Both the position numbers and the translations under genes were made by a program. Source: Catellatospora sp. IY07-71 (GTDB lineage: Bacteria; Actinomycetota; Actinomycetes; Mycobacteriales; Micromonosporaceae). From it: 64,000 nucleotides of DNA. The DNA lies in contig NZ_AP023360.1 in NCBI RefSeq assembly GCF_018326265.1, positions 6,233,501-6,297,500 on the forward strand, in the 5' to 3' direction. The notes below the pieces were generated by a model. It had not been told where the DNA came from. It ran no database searches and saw only the letters and a program-made list of their open reading frames with translations. Positions 32,986 through 42,113 of this stretch are shown here, in pieces. Each line of letters begins with the position of its first letter. Position 1 is the stretch's first letter.

Positions 32986-33830
32986 GCGGCCCCGATCCAG
33001 GTGCGGGCCAGGGTCTGGATGCGCTCGCCGGTGCGGTCGGCGAGCTTCTCGCGGAGGTAGCCGTCGGCCCAGGCGCTGGTCGCCACGCGAAACGGCGGAT
33101 CTTCGGCGGTCAGGGTGCGCACCACGGTCTCGGCCACCTCGGGTGCCTCCTGCCCGGCTGCCGCCCAGCCCTGGCTGACCACCCAGTCGAAGTACGCCGC
33201 GAACGTCGGCGCGTACGCACCGGAGGCGGCCTGGATGGTCCTGCGGTTGATGTCGGGGAACACGCCGAAGCGGGTGCCGAGCACGAATCCGGGCACGATG
33301 ACAGAGACCCTGACGCCGTGGGCGGCGGCGACGGGCGCCAGGCTCTCCATGAAGCCCTCGACGGCGAACTTGGCCGCGCAGTAGGCCTCGTTGAAGGGCT
33401 GTCCCACGACGCCGTGGACGCTGCCGATGGTCACCAGGCGGCCACCGGCGGCCCGCAGCAGCGGCATCGCGACGCGGCTGAGCGCGATGACGCCGAAGAA
33501 GTTCACCTCCATGTTGGCGCGCAGGTCGTCCATGGTGGACATCTCCATCGTCGGGTCGAAGTTGGAGATGCCGGCGTTGTTGACCACCGCGTCGAGCCGC
33601 CCGTGCCGCTGGACCACCGCGTCGACGCACCCGGCGATGGAGTCGGCGTCGGTGACGTCGAGGCGGTGCACCTCGACCGTGACCCCGGCCGTGTCGGCGG
33701 CCTCCAGCAGGGGCTGCGCGCGGGCGGGTTCGCGCATGGTGGCGATGACGGTGTACCCGGCTCGGGCGGCGGCGACCGCGGTGGCCAGGCCGATACCCGA
33801 CGAGGTGCCGGTGATGAGGACCGTCTTCAC
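32982..33830 (-). CDS. Short-chain dehydrogenase/reductase
   Basis: A 282-residue classical SDR. The cofactor loop TGTSSGIG is at residues 8-15, NNAG follows at the expected position, and the catalytic Ser-Tyr-Lys set is present as GSVHGVVGQPF and AYCAAK. The residue pattern after strand 2 (MREPAR) favours NADP(H). It would reduce a ketone or oxidise an alcohol of the pathway intermediate. The GTG at 33830 overlaps the MFS stop (GTGA). The two overlaps on either side place it firmly in the operon. Confidence 0.88.
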   Translation of the reverse strand: MKTVLITGTSSGIGLATAVAAARAGYTVIATMREPARAQPLLEAADTAGVTVEVHRLDVTDADSIAGCVDAVVQRHGRLDAVVNNAGISNFDPTMEMSTMDDLRANMEVNFFGVIALSRVAMPLLRAAGGRLVTIGSVHGVVGQPFNEAYCAAKFAVEGFMESLAPVAAAHGVRVSVIVPGFVLGTRFGVFPDINRRTIQAASGAYAPTFAAYFDWVVSQGWAAAGQEAPEVAETVVRTLTAEDPPFRVATSAWADGYLREKLADRTGERIQTLARTWIGAA

Positions 33831-35116
33831 GACGCGCTCTCCGCCAGCTCGGCCACCGGCTCGGCCGCCGCGGCCGCACGATCGCGGTCGGCCTGGTCCA
33901 GCAGCTGCTGGACACCGATCGCCCAGAGGAAGGAGAACGCCGCCAGGATCGTGCCGCCGGCCATCGTCCACCGTGCCGCGTCGAGCACGCCCAGGGGCGC
34001 GGTGAGCACGCTGACCGACAGGCCGCCGACCAGCGCGGCCAGCGGGATGACGCCCCAGGTCAGGGTCCGGAACGCGGCGTGCATGGTGCCCTGGTGCGCG
34101 GCGCTCATGCGGGACTGGCGGATCGGGGCGCTGCAGACGTTGATGCAGGACATGAAGAAGCCGTAGCAGCTCATCGTCACGGCGATCACCGGGCCGGGCG
34201 GCAGCGCCGGGGTGGTGAGGACCCCGAGTCCGACCAGGCAGTGCAGTAGCAGGGCCCAGGCCAGGGTCCGCCCCGCGCCCAGTCTGCCGGCCACCTTCGG
34301 CGCGACGACGGCGCCCAGCAGCGCCCCCACCGCGGCGACGGACATGGCCGCGCCGAACGCCGCGACCGACATCCCGAGCCCCTGGTAGGCCAGGATCGGC
34401 AGCACGGTGACGAAGACGGGGCCGCCCGAGTTCAGCGTGATCGCCGCGAGGCAGACCCGGCGCAGGACGGGGTCAGCCCAGTTGAGGCGGAAGCCCAGCG
34501 TCAGCCGCGACCACACCGACCCTTCCTGCGTCGTCCTGACGCCCCACGGCCGCATGTAGCGGAAGCAGGTCGCCGAGACCAGGTAGCTGGCGGCGTCGAC
34601 GAGCAGCGCGGCGACGCCGAGGGCGCTGTAGAGCCCTGCGGCGATCGACGGTCCGGCCACCTCGGACACCGAGCGCGTCCCCTCCAGCCGGGAATAGGCC
34701 CGGACGAGCTGCTCCTGCTCCATGGCCGCGGGCACGGCCACGAGGGCGCCGACGTTGAAGAAGATCGTCGCGCCGCTGATGGCCGCGACGCAGAGGAACA
34801 GCAGCGGCGTGGACAGCACGCCGAGCCAGTACGCCACCGGGATGGCGGCGATCGCGGCGAGGCGGATGAGATCGCACGCGATCATGGTCAGCCGCTTGTC
34901 CCAGCGGTCGACGAGGACGCCGGCGATCGGCCCGATCAGCGGGATGCCCAGATACTGCGCCATCGCCACGACGCCGACCTCGAAGGCCGACGACTGCAGC
35001 GCGAAGATCATGACGGCGGGCACCACGAGGGTCGTGATCCGGTCGCCGACGGTGCTGACGGCGTGCCCGGCCCAGAACAGGTTGAACTGGCGTCCCAGCG
35101 CCTGCGGCAGCCTCAC
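33827..35116 (-). CDS. MFS exporter of the metabolite operon
   Basis: A 429-residue major facilitator permease with about twelve membrane helices, and the loop DRWDKRLTMIACDL between helices 2 and 3 in the place of the MFS signature. It resembles the enterobactin-exporter / macrolide-efflux branch (start FNLFWAGHAVSTVGDRI). It most likely exports the product of the surrounding enzymes. The GTG at 35116 overlaps the preceding ligase stop as GTGA, and its stop overlaps the SDR start. Confidence 0.88.
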   Translation of the reverse strand: MRLPQALGRQFNLFWAGHAVSTVGDRITTLVVPAVMIFALQSSAFEVGVVAMAQYLGIPLIGPIAGVLVDRWDKRLTMIACDLIRLAAIAAIPVAYWLGVLSTPLLFLCVAAISGATIFFNVGALVAVPAAMEQEQLVRAYSRLEGTRSVSEVAGPSIAAGLYSALGVAALLVDAASYLVSATCFRYMRPWGVRTTQEGSVWSRLTLGFRLNWADPVLRRVCLAAITLNSGGPVFVTVLPILAYQGLGMSVAAFGAAMSVAAVGALLGAVVAPKVAGRLGAGRTLAWALLLHCLVGLGVLTTPALPPGPVIAVTMSCYGFFMSCINVCSAPIRQSRMSAAHQGTMHAAFRTLTWGVIPLAALVGGLSVSVLTAPLGVLDAARWTMAGGTILAAFSFLWAIGVQQLLDQADRDRAAAAAEPVAELAESAS

Positions 35117-36336
35117 TGCTGTTCCCGCAGGACGAAGCCGGCGGTCTTGCCGGTGCGCTCATTGGTGATCAGCGAGTCGGTGATCCGCACCTGGAACGAC
35201 TGCGGATCGTGCAGGAACGCGGTGCTGAGGGTGAACGTCGACGCGAGCAGGTCCTGGCGCAGCCGCTGGGCCCCCTGCTCGCCGAAGCCGCCGGCGGCCA
35301 GCAGCAGCAGCTCCACGGTGGCCGCCCGGCCGCGCTGCTCGGTGATGACGACCTGCGCCCGCGACACGCCGGGCTCCCGCTCAGCCCGGGCGATGACGTC
35401 GTCGACGTGCAGGCCCAGCCCGCGTACCTGGACGACGCTGTCGCGACGGCCCAGGACCCGCATCACGCGGCCGCCGCCGCAGGGGCAGTCGGCGAACTCA
35501 CCGGCGTCGCCGGTCTGGTAGCGCAGCACCGGGTTGAGCATCTCCGGATTGAGCGTGGTGAAGTCGAGCAGCTCGTCGTCGCCGACGTGGACCAGCTGCT
35601 CGGGCAGGGTGTGGAAGGAGTCGGCCGGGCACCGCGGCGAGTTGGTCCCGACGACCCAGGTCTCGGTGCTGCCGAACATCCCCCAGCGCTGTGCGTGGGG
35701 GGCCACCTCGGCGATGTCCTCGTCCAGTGCGCTGTGCCAGGCTTCGCCGAGCCACAGCACCTTGCGCAGGTGGGGCAGCTTGCGGCCGGCCGAACGGGCG
35801 TTGGCGAACCACAGGCGCAGGACGCTGGGCGTGCCGCCGATCGCGGTCACCTGGCGCGCGTCGAAGAACGACAGCCAGTCGGCGTACTCGTCGGCGGTCA
35901 CCGAGCCCAGCGCGATGACCTGCGAACCGGCCAGGTCGGCGTAAGCGGCGGCGAGGAAGTGGGCACCCCACATCCGGCCCGCGCCCCAGGCGTTGACGAA
36001 CACGTCGTCGCGGTCGAGGGCTTTCCAGTGATCCCACACGCCCTGCATGTAGAAGCCGGTGGGCGCGTACCCGACCTTCGGCGCTCCGGTGCTGCCCCCG
36101 CTCTGGAACAGCCACGTGGCGCCCTGCTGCGCTTTCGGCCGCAGGTGGGCCAGGGCGACGTTGAGGTCGTCCTTGCGCAGCGGCGGCACGGCGGCCACGT
36201 CGTCGAGGGTGAGCAGCTTGTCGTGTCCGGCGTAGCGCGGCGCCAGGGCGGGCACCGTCTTCAGCAGCGCCAGCGAGCGCTGGGCGACGGGCAGGCGTGG
36301 CTCGGCGGCCGGCGGCGCCAGCGAGAAGGAGGTCAT
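35113..36336 (-). CDS. PaaK-like AMP-forming ligase
   Basis: A 407-residue adenylate-forming enzyme related to phenylacetate-CoA ligase and coenzyme F390 synthetase. The ATP loop is FQSGGSTGAPKVGY, followed by GTPSVLRLWFAN, WGMFGSTETWVVG and YQTGDAGEFADCPCGGG; the cysteine pair there resembles the metal-binding hinge of PaaK relatives. The hinge Lys/Arg region is LGRRDSVVQVRG and the C-terminal end has TNERTGKTAGF. The ATG at 36336 has GGAAAGGCG upstream and overlaps the ATP-grasp stop by four bases. It activates an acid for thioester or amide formation; the acid is unknown. Confidence 0.85.
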   Translation of the reverse strand: MTSFSLAPPAAEPRLPVAQRSLALLKTVPALAPRYAGHDKLLTLDDVAAVPPLRKDDLNVALAHLRPKAQQGATWLFQSGGSTGAPKVGYAPTGFYMQGVWDHWKALDRDDVFVNAWGAGRMWGAHFLAAAYADLAGSQVIALGSVTADEYADWLSFFDARQVTAIGGTPSVLRLWFANARSAGRKLPHLRKVLWLGEAWHSALDEDIAEVAPHAQRWGMFGSTETWVVGTNSPRCPADSFHTLPEQLVHVGDDELLDFTTLNPEMLNPVLRYQTGDAGEFADCPCGGGRVMRVLGRRDSVVQVRGLGLHVDDVIARAEREPGVSRAQVVITEQRGRAATVELLLLAAGGFGEQGAQRLRQDLLASTFTLSTAFLHDPQSFQVRITDSLITNERTGKTAGFVLREQQ

Positions 36337-37391
36337 GAGGTCGCCTTTCCGAGGTTCGCCGGGTTGAAGGAGAGCGCGCCGCCGGACGCCAGCCACCGCC
36401 GGTGCCCCGCGCGGTATGCCGTGAAGCGTGCGCGGATCATGTCGTGTTGCAGCGTCCGGTCAGGGTCGTCGAAGTCCGGTGCGATCACGCCGTCGGGCTC
36501 CAGTTCGGAGAACCAGAAGCGCTCGCCGTCGTGCAGGAAGTCGATGCAGAAGAACGGGATCGGCAGCCTGCGGGCGAAGTACGCGGTCGCCTCGGCCAGC
36601 TCCGGCGGCACGGGCGGGAAGTCCATCACGCCGCCGCGGCTGGCGTTGGAGACGGGCGAGCCCGCCTCGGGGGTACGCCGCAGCACGTAGGGATACGCCT
36701 GGCCGTCGATGACGTAGACCCGGTAGTCGACGGTGCCGTCACCGAGGTAGGGCTGGATCACCAGGGTGGTGTCGCCGCCCTGCGCCAGCGTCGCCAGGCC
36801 GCGGATGTCCTCGGCGCTGCGGGCCAGGTTGACCCCGCCGCCGCCGCACCAGCCCGCCGGTTTCACGATCGCCGGGTAGGTCAGCTTCTCCAGCGCGACC
36901 TCGTAGCCGTACTTGCCGGTGTCGCGGCCGGTGCCGATCCGGACGGTGGGGATCGGCGGGATCGGCGAGCCGGCGAAGTAGAGCAGGGTGGCCAGCTTGT
37001 CGTTGGCGATGGGCGACAGCCCCGGCGGGAACGGCAGGTAGAAGCCGAGCTGTTCGAGGACCGCGTAGAGGGCGTACTGGTTGAAGATGTCCATCGACTG
37101 GTACGGCAGTGAGTACAGCGCCGTGATGAACAGGGTGTCCGCAGGGCTGACCTGCTCGCCCTCGTGGAACACCCGGGGGCTGCCGCTGTCCAGTCCGTCG
37201 ACGGTGACGGCGTCGGCCGCGTGCCGGCACCAGGTCAGCCCGAGTTCGTCGGCGACCTGCGCGTAGGCGTCCCAGAAGAACGGGTGCCACGCGGCCTGCG
37301 CCTTGGTCGACTCCCGGTCGGGGAAGACCCAGCACAGGCGGCGCAGCGTGCCGTCCCGGTCGTACCCGGAGGTGGGGGTGCTCATGGTCAT
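36333..37391 (-). CDS. ATP-grasp ligase
   Basis: A 352-residue ATP-grasp protein. The pattern includes NDKLATLLYF, LTYPAIVKPAGWCGGGGVNL (ATP loop with the conserved Lys), LVIQPYLGDGTVDYRVYVI and FCIDFLHDGERFWFSELEPDG (Mg-binding acidic strand and Asn/Glu-type end). Family members join a carboxylate to an amine or thiol through an acyl-phosphate, so it is a likely peptide- or amide-bond former here, in place of a condensation domain. The ATG at 37391 overlaps the upstream ligase stop (ATGA); an ATG two codons later (37385) has a better-placed GGGGA, so the exact start is open. Confidence 0.85.
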   Translation of the reverse strand: MTMSTPTSGYDRDGTLRRLCWVFPDRESTKAQAAWHPFFWDAYAQVADELGLTWCRHAADAVTVDGLDSGSPRVFHEGEQVSPADTLFITALYSLPYQSMDIFNQYALYAVLEQLGFYLPFPPGLSPIANDKLATLLYFAGSPIPPIPTVRIGTGRDTGKYGYEVALEKLTYPAIVKPAGWCGGGGVNLARSAEDIRGLATLAQGGDTTLVIQPYLGDGTVDYRVYVIDGQAYPYVLRRTPEAGSPVSNASRGGVMDFPPVPPELAEATAYFARRLPIPFFCIDFLHDGERFWFSELEPDGVIAPDFDDPDRTLQHDMIRARFTAYRAGHRRWLASGGALSFNPANLGKATS

Positions 37392-39088
37392 CCCCGCAGC
37401 AGCGAGGAGAACTTGGTGCGCAGCTCCCGCTTGAGCACCTTGCCGGTCGGTCCCAGCGGGTAGTCCTCCGCGGTGGCGGCGATGGTGACGGCGGCCAGCG
37501 GGTGCAGTCCGCGGCCCGACAGCTCCTTGTTGGCGCGTTCGAGGATCGCCTCGGGCGCCCGCTCCGGCGCGTCCGCCTGCAGCTGCACGACCGCGATCGG
37601 CTCCTGCGCGATGCCGTCGCGGGCCGTCACGCCCACCACCACGCCGTCGCGGACGATGTCGGCGCAGTCGGCCAGCAGGACCTCCTCCAGTTCGAGGCTG
37701 TAGACCGGTCCCGAGGCGGTGTCGATGACGTCGACGGTGCGGTCGAGATGGTAGAAGTCACCGTCCGCGTTCCGGCGTGCCACGTCGCCGGTGAGCCACC
37801 AGCCGTCGAGCTGGAAGCTCTCGGTCAGCCGGTCGGCGTTCCAGTAGCCGGGGGTCAGCGACGGCGACTTCACCGCCAGCAGCCCGGCGGTCCCGTCGGG
37901 GACCTCGTTGCCGTCCTCGTCGAGCACCGCGGCGGTGCAGACCTCGGTCGGCCTGCCGACGCACCGGTCGTTGCGCGGCGTCTCGGGGGTGAACAACCCG
38001 CCGAACAGGGCCATGCCCATCTCCGACGAGCCCAGCCCGTCGATGTACCGGGACCCCGGCAGCGGCTGCTCGTCGGCCGCCTCGGACGGCAGCAGCCACG
38101 GTTTGATCAGCCCGGCCGGGCGCTGGCCGAGGGTCACCAGGCGCCGGATGTGCCCGTAGTGGGCGGCGTCGGCGGTGTTGAACCACGAGTGCACCCTGGC
38201 CGCGCCCTTGACGGGCAGGTCGCCGGTGGCCAGTTCGACGTAGGTGCGCGGGAAGGAGGCGAGCATGGTCGGCTGGAACGCCTCCATCACCGGCTCGACC
38301 GTGACCCGCCGCCAGTCGCCCATGATGACCGTCGGCAGCCCGAGCAGCGTCGCGGTGAGGAAGTAGCTCAGGCCGCCGGCGTGGGTGTGCGGCATGAGCG
38401 ACATCAGCCTGTCGTACGGCTCCGCCGGGAAGCGGACCATGCGGGGCTGCTTGCCGTTCCAGAACGACCGGTGGCCCAGCATCGTCGACTTCGGCGTGCC
38501 GGTGGTGCCCGAGGAGTGGATGAGCGCCACGATGTCGTCGTCGGCGTGCCGGTACGGGTACTGCTCCGGCAGCGGCGCCGCCGCGGCGTCGAAGGCCGCG
38601 ACCTCGGCGGCCAGCGCGATGAAGCGCGGGCGCTGCTGCGGGTCGCGCCGGTAGGCGCTGAGCAGCCGCGTGGTGTCGTCGGCGACCACACCGACCACGC
38701 CCACGTGGTTCAGGTAGCGGACCATCACGTCGATCCGCATCGCGTCGTTGACCAGCGCCGGGATCGCGCCCAGCGCGTTGAGCGCCATGAAGTGCACCAG
38801 CGGCTGCAGGCCGTCCGCGACGACGATCGCGACCGGCTCTCCCGGGCGTACGCCGTTGGCGTGGTACCACTTGGCGTACCGGTCCCGCATCGCGACGAGG
38901 TCACGCAGGCTGTGCCCGCGCAGCACCACGGCGCCCCGGTGATCGGTGTGGTGGGTGAAGGCGTAGGGGACGTCGCGGTGGGGGTTCAGCGCGGCGGCGT
39001 ACTCGAGGAAATTGCCCGCGCCGAGTCCCGGCTCGGTCATGAACCGCTCGCGGACGGCCAGCGGTGCGATGGGGCTGTTGTCGCTCAC
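37388..39088 (-). CDS. Acyl-CoA/acyl-carrier ligase (AMP-forming)
   Basis: A 566-residue ANL-superfamily enzyme. Core motifs are IHSSGTTGTPKST (A3), IDGLGSSEMG (A5), GWWLTGDVARRN (A7), RTVDVI (A8) and LGPTGKVLKREL with the catalytic Lys (A10). It resembles fatty-acyl or aryl-CoA ligases rather than amino acid adenylating domains, as it lacks the amino-group Asp context. The GTG at 39088 is set by AGAGGAGA seven bases before it. It lies 27 bases behind the amine oxidase gene, the largest gap between the adenylation-domain and ATP-grasp genes, and provides the acyl part of the product (inference). Confidence 0.87.
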   Translation of the reverse strand: MSDNSPIAPLAVRERFMTEPGLGAGNFLEYAAALNPHRDVPYAFTHHTDHRGAVVLRGHSLRDLVAMRDRYAKWYHANGVRPGEPVAIVVADGLQPLVHFMALNALGAIPALVNDAMRIDVMVRYLNHVGVVGVVADDTTRLLSAYRRDPQQRPRFIALAAEVAAFDAAAAPLPEQYPYRHADDDIVALIHSSGTTGTPKSTMLGHRSFWNGKQPRMVRFPAEPYDRLMSLMPHTHAGGLSYFLTATLLGLPTVIMGDWRRVTVEPVMEAFQPTMLASFPRTYVELATGDLPVKGAARVHSWFNTADAAHYGHIRRLVTLGQRPAGLIKPWLLPSEAADEQPLPGSRYIDGLGSSEMGMALFGGLFTPETPRNDRCVGRPTEVCTAAVLDEDGNEVPDGTAGLLAVKSPSLTPGYWNADRLTESFQLDGWWLTGDVARRNADGDFYHLDRTVDVIDTASGPVYSLELEEVLLADCADIVRDGVVVGVTARDGIAQEPIAVVQLQADAPERAPEAILERANKELSGRGLHPLAAVTIAATAEDYPLGPTGKVLKRELRTKFSSLLRG

Positions 39089-39115
39089 AGTGTTCTCCTC
39101 TTCCAGGGGCAGGGG

Positions 39116-40432
39116 TCAGCGTGGTGCGAGGATCTCGGCGGCGGCGCGGCGCCCGGAGCGGATCGCGCCCTCCATGAGCCCGAAGTACTCGGTGCTCGTC
39201 TCCGCGCCCGCCCAGTGGACGCGTCCGTGCGGGGCCGTCAGGTGCGGGCCGAGCTGCCGCCAGTCGCCGGGCCCGAACAGCGCCGCGTAGCAGCCTCGGC
39301 TGTACCGCTCCGAGACCCAGTCGCTCACGTGGAAACCGGCCGGCTCCGGCAGGCCGGGGAAGACCGATGCCGCCTGGGCGACGGCTTCGCGCCGCTGCTC
39401 GGCCGGCGGCAGCGCGGCATACCGGGTGGCCTCGTGTCCCGTGACGAAGCCGGTCAGGACGCCGGCCCGCCCGCAGGCGGGGGTGTCGTCCACCGTCGAC
39501 AGCAGCGGCCCGGCCGCGTTGACCGACCAGCCCGACAGGCCCTGCTCCCGCCACAGCGGCGCGGGGTAGACCAGATGCACCTTCACCGCACGGCCCGGCG
39601 CCGTTCGCGCGGTCGTGCGCCGCACCGGCGCGGCGTCGCGGAACAGGATCTCGTCGGCGAGCGCAGGTGGCACGGCCACCACGACCGCGTCGCAGGGGTG
39701 GCTCGCGCCCGCGCAGTGGACCGTCGCCGAGCGGCCGTCCTGATCGATGGCGCGCACCGGGGTGTTCAGGTGGACGGCCCCCGGGCCGAGGCCGTCGGCC
39801 AGGCGCCGGCACAGCTGCTGCGCTCCGCCGTCGATCCGGCTGTCCTGCGCTCCGCCCTCGAACGCGTTGAGGTAGCCCAGGCCGCCGCCGCTGCTCAGGT
39901 AGAAGGCCATGTGCAGCACGGAGACGTCGGCCGGGTCGGCGGCCATCATCTCGCCGAGGAACAGCGGGAAGAAGGCAAGGGCGTCGGGATGGGTCAGGTA
40001 ACGCTGCGCCCAGGTCGCGGCCGTTTCGCCGTCGGCGATGTCCGACCGCCAGGGCGCGTCCCGGTCCACGCGCTCGACCAGCTCGTCGAGGCGGTCGAAC
40101 AGGTCGCCGAGGGCCACCGCGTTCAGTGGCGGGAACCGTCCCTCGCGGGTGACCCCGCCCTGGCCGAGGACGAAGCGGCTGTGGCCCTCCATCGTGGTCC
40201 GCACCGTCTTCAGGCCGAGGTCGGCGATCATCTTCGCCAGGTCGGTGTGGCGCTCGCCGAGGTAGGCGGCACCGGCGTCGATCCACGCTCCCGGTGCCAC
40301 CTCGATGCCGTGCGTGCGGCCGCCGACGCGGTCTCGCGCTTCGAGCACGGTCACCTCGACGCCGGCCAGGCTCAGCTCGGTCGCGGCCGTCAAGCCCGCC
40401 AGACCGGCCCCGACCACGACGACCCGGCTCAT
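39116..40432 (-). CDS. Flavin-dependent amine oxidase
   Basis: A 438-residue FAD enzyme of the monoamine oxidase / L-amino acid oxidase fold. The N-terminal dinucleotide motif is VVVGAGLAGLTAATEL, followed by LEARDRVGGRTHG with the GGRT signature, and the C-terminal FAD motif is VHWAGAETSTEYFGLMEGAIRSG. The substrate domain lies between about 150 and 330. It would oxidise an amine to an imine. Its start codon overlaps the carrier-protein stop, so the substrate may be an aminoacyl group held on that carrier (inference). No covalent FAD Cys is visible near the C-terminus. Confidence 0.88.
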   Translation of the reverse strand: MSRVVVVGAGLAGLTAATELSLAGVEVTVLEARDRVGGRTHGIEVAPGAWIDAGAAYLGERHTDLAKMIADLGLKTVRTTMEGHSRFVLGQGGVTREGRFPPLNAVALGDLFDRLDELVERVDRDAPWRSDIADGETAATWAQRYLTHPDALAFFPLFLGEMMAADPADVSVLHMAFYLSSGGGLGYLNAFEGGAQDSRIDGGAQQLCRRLADGLGPGAVHLNTPVRAIDQDGRSATVHCAGASHPCDAVVVAVPPALADEILFRDAAPVRRTTARTAPGRAVKVHLVYPAPLWREQGLSGWSVNAAGPLLSTVDDTPACGRAGVLTGFVTGHEATRYAALPPAEQRREAVAQAASVFPGLPEPAGFHVSDWVSERYSRGCYAALFGPGDWRQLGPHLTAPHGRVHWAGAETSTEYFGLMEGAIRSGRRAAAEILAPR

Positions 40433-40647
40433 CGCCGGCTCGCTATACGTTCGGCGAGCGCGGCCGGGGTGGGCGCAGCGGCGAAGTCGTCGAACGACAG
40501 CTCAACGCCGTAGTCGCGGGCCACCGCACTGAGAACGCGAGTGGCCAGCAGCGAGTCACCGCCCAGTGTGAAGAAGTCGGACTCGGCCCGGACATCGCGG
40601 ACCCGCAGTACGCGGCCGAAGATCTCCGAGACGCCCTGGACGCTCAT
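40429..40647 (-). CDS. Discrete peptidyl/acyl carrier protein
   Basis: A 72-residue stand-alone carrier protein. FFTLGGDSLLATRVL contains the phosphopantetheine attachment Ser32 with the NRPS-type LGGDSLLA context, preceded by the helix FGRVLRV and followed by LAERIASRR. It overlaps the adenylation gene upstream (ATGA) and the oxidase gene downstream (ATGA), which argues that the amino acid is loaded here and then oxidised or passed to a ligase. GGAGGCACC upstream of the ATG supports the start. No phosphopantetheinyl transferase gene is in the window. Confidence 0.92.
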   Translation of the reverse strand: MSVQGVSEIFGRVLRVRDVRAESDFFTLGGDSLLATRVLSAVARDYGVELSFDDFAAAPTPAALAERIASRR

Positions 40648-42083
40648 GACAGGTGCCTCCTCATGAATTCGCGGTCGATCTTGCCGCTGGCCGTGTAGTG
40701 AAGTTCCTCGACGATCGACATCCGGCTGGGTATGAGGTGCCGGGGCACCCGGCTGTCCAGGAACTCGCGCAGCTCGGCTTCCAGGGCGGCCGGGTCGGCG
40801 TGCGGCCGTGGCACCACGAACGCGGCGAGCGCCACGTGGTCGGCGACGGTCACCCCGGCCACCGCGACGGCCGCCACCGACGGATGGGCGGCCAGGTGCG
40901 TCTCGACCTCGGCCGGGTTGACCCGGATACCACGGATCTTGATCTCCTGGTCGAGCCTGCCGTAGTGGATCAGCCTGCCGTCCGGTTCGGCCTCCACCCG
41001 GTCGCCGGTGCGGAAGAACCGGACCCCGCCGACGGTCATGAAACGCTGCTCGGTCGCCTCCGGCAGGCCGCGGTAGCCCAGCGCCAGGCAGGGCCCGCCG
41101 ACGGTCAGCTCGCCGTGCTCGCTGACGTGCTGCAGGACGTGCGGCAGCGGCCAGCCGATCGGCACCTGGGTGTGCGCGCCCGGCAGGTCCTTGGCCCGCG
41201 GTCCGTGCAGGTCGCCCGCGTGCGTGATGAGCGTGGTCTCGGTGCAGCCGTACGTGTTGAGCAGCCTGATGTGCGCGGTGTCCAGCGCGGCCCAGTCGGC
41301 CAGCCGCGCCGGGCTGGCCGCCTCTCCCCCGATGATGACCAGGCGCAGGTCGGGCGGCAGCGCGAAGCGGTCCTCCACCAGGTAGTGCACGAGTTCGTGC
41401 CAGAACGCCGTCGGCAGGTCCAGGATCGTGATCCGCTGGCGCTCGACCGACCGCAGGAACCGGGGAAACGATCCGGTGTGGGCTTCGTCGTTCATCACCA
41501 GGCAGGCCCCGACGGTCAGCGTCGGGAGGATCTCCTCGAAGCAGGTGTCCCAGTTCAGCGAGGCGAACTGCAGGACCCGGTCGTCGACCGTGAGGTCGAA
41601 GAGGTCACGCAGGGAGGCGATCGTCGTGGCGATCGCGCGCCTGGGGGTGACCACCGGCTTGGGCTGCCCGGTGGAGCCCGAGGTGAACAGGATGTACGCG
41701 GGCCGCTCAGCGTCGATCACGGCGAGCGGCCGGTGCGAGGCGCGGGTGTCGGCGGTGTGCCAGGGCACGTCGGCGGGGTCGAACACGGTCCGGCAGCCGG
41801 CCGCGGTGAGCATCGCCTGCCGCCGCTGGGCCGGAAACGCCGGATCGACCGGGCAGTAGGTCCCCCCGGCGGCCCATACGCCCAGCATCGTGGCGATCGT
41901 GCCCGGCGAGTGGGTCGCCGGCACGCCCACGGTGCCGGGGCTGGGCCCGACCAGGTCCGCCACCGCCCACACGGCCTGCGCCAGATCCGCGTAGCGGATC
42001 GCGCGTCCGTTGTGGACGATCGCGAGCCGCTCCGGATGCGCCGCGGCGACGCCGGCGAACGCCTCGATCAGACTCAAGTGCAC
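40644..42083 (-). CDS. Stand-alone NRPS-type adenylation domain
   Basis: A 479-residue amino acid-activating enzyme. A3 is LFTSGSTGQPKPV (132-144), A5 is NTYGCTETTL, A7 is FFRTGDRVE, A8 is GRLDQEIKIRGIRVNPAE and A10 is TASGKIDREF (Lys468). Asp179 in LNWDTCFEEI sits at the place of GrsA Asp235 and binds the alpha-amino group; a Glu at the GrsA 239 position suggests a polar or basic side chain (inference). It loads the discrete carrier encoded next. The GTG at 42083 is listed, but TTG at 42077 has GGGAGG five bases before it. There is no condensation domain. Confidence 0.87.
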   Translation of the reverse strand: MHLSLIEAFAGVAAAHPERLAIVHNGRAIRYADLAQAVWAVADLVGPSPGTVGVPATHSPGTIATMLGVWAAGGTYCPVDPAFPAQRRQAMLTAAGCRTVFDPADVPWHTADTRASHRPLAVIDAERPAYILFTSGSTGQPKPVVTPRRAIATTIASLRDLFDLTVDDRVLQFASLNWDTCFEEILPTLTVGACLVMNDEAHTGSFPRFLRSVERQRITILDLPTAFWHELVHYLVEDRFALPPDLRLVIIGGEAASPARLADWAALDTAHIRLLNTYGCTETTLITHAGDLHGPRAKDLPGAHTQVPIGWPLPHVLQHVSEHGELTVGGPCLALGYRGLPEATEQRFMTVGGVRFFRTGDRVEAEPDGRLIHYGRLDQEIKIRGIRVNPAEVETHLAAHPSVAAVAVAGVTVADHVALAAFVVPRPHADPAALEAELREFLDSRVPRHLIPSRMSIVEELHYTASGKIDREFMRRHLS

Positions 42084-42113
42084 CTCCCACCCCGCAGGAT
42101 CAGGAGGCGATCG

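Noticed and set aside
40429-42083. A full NRPS module
   Set aside because: Adenylation and carrier proteins are separate small genes and no condensation, epimerisation or thioesterase domain follows.
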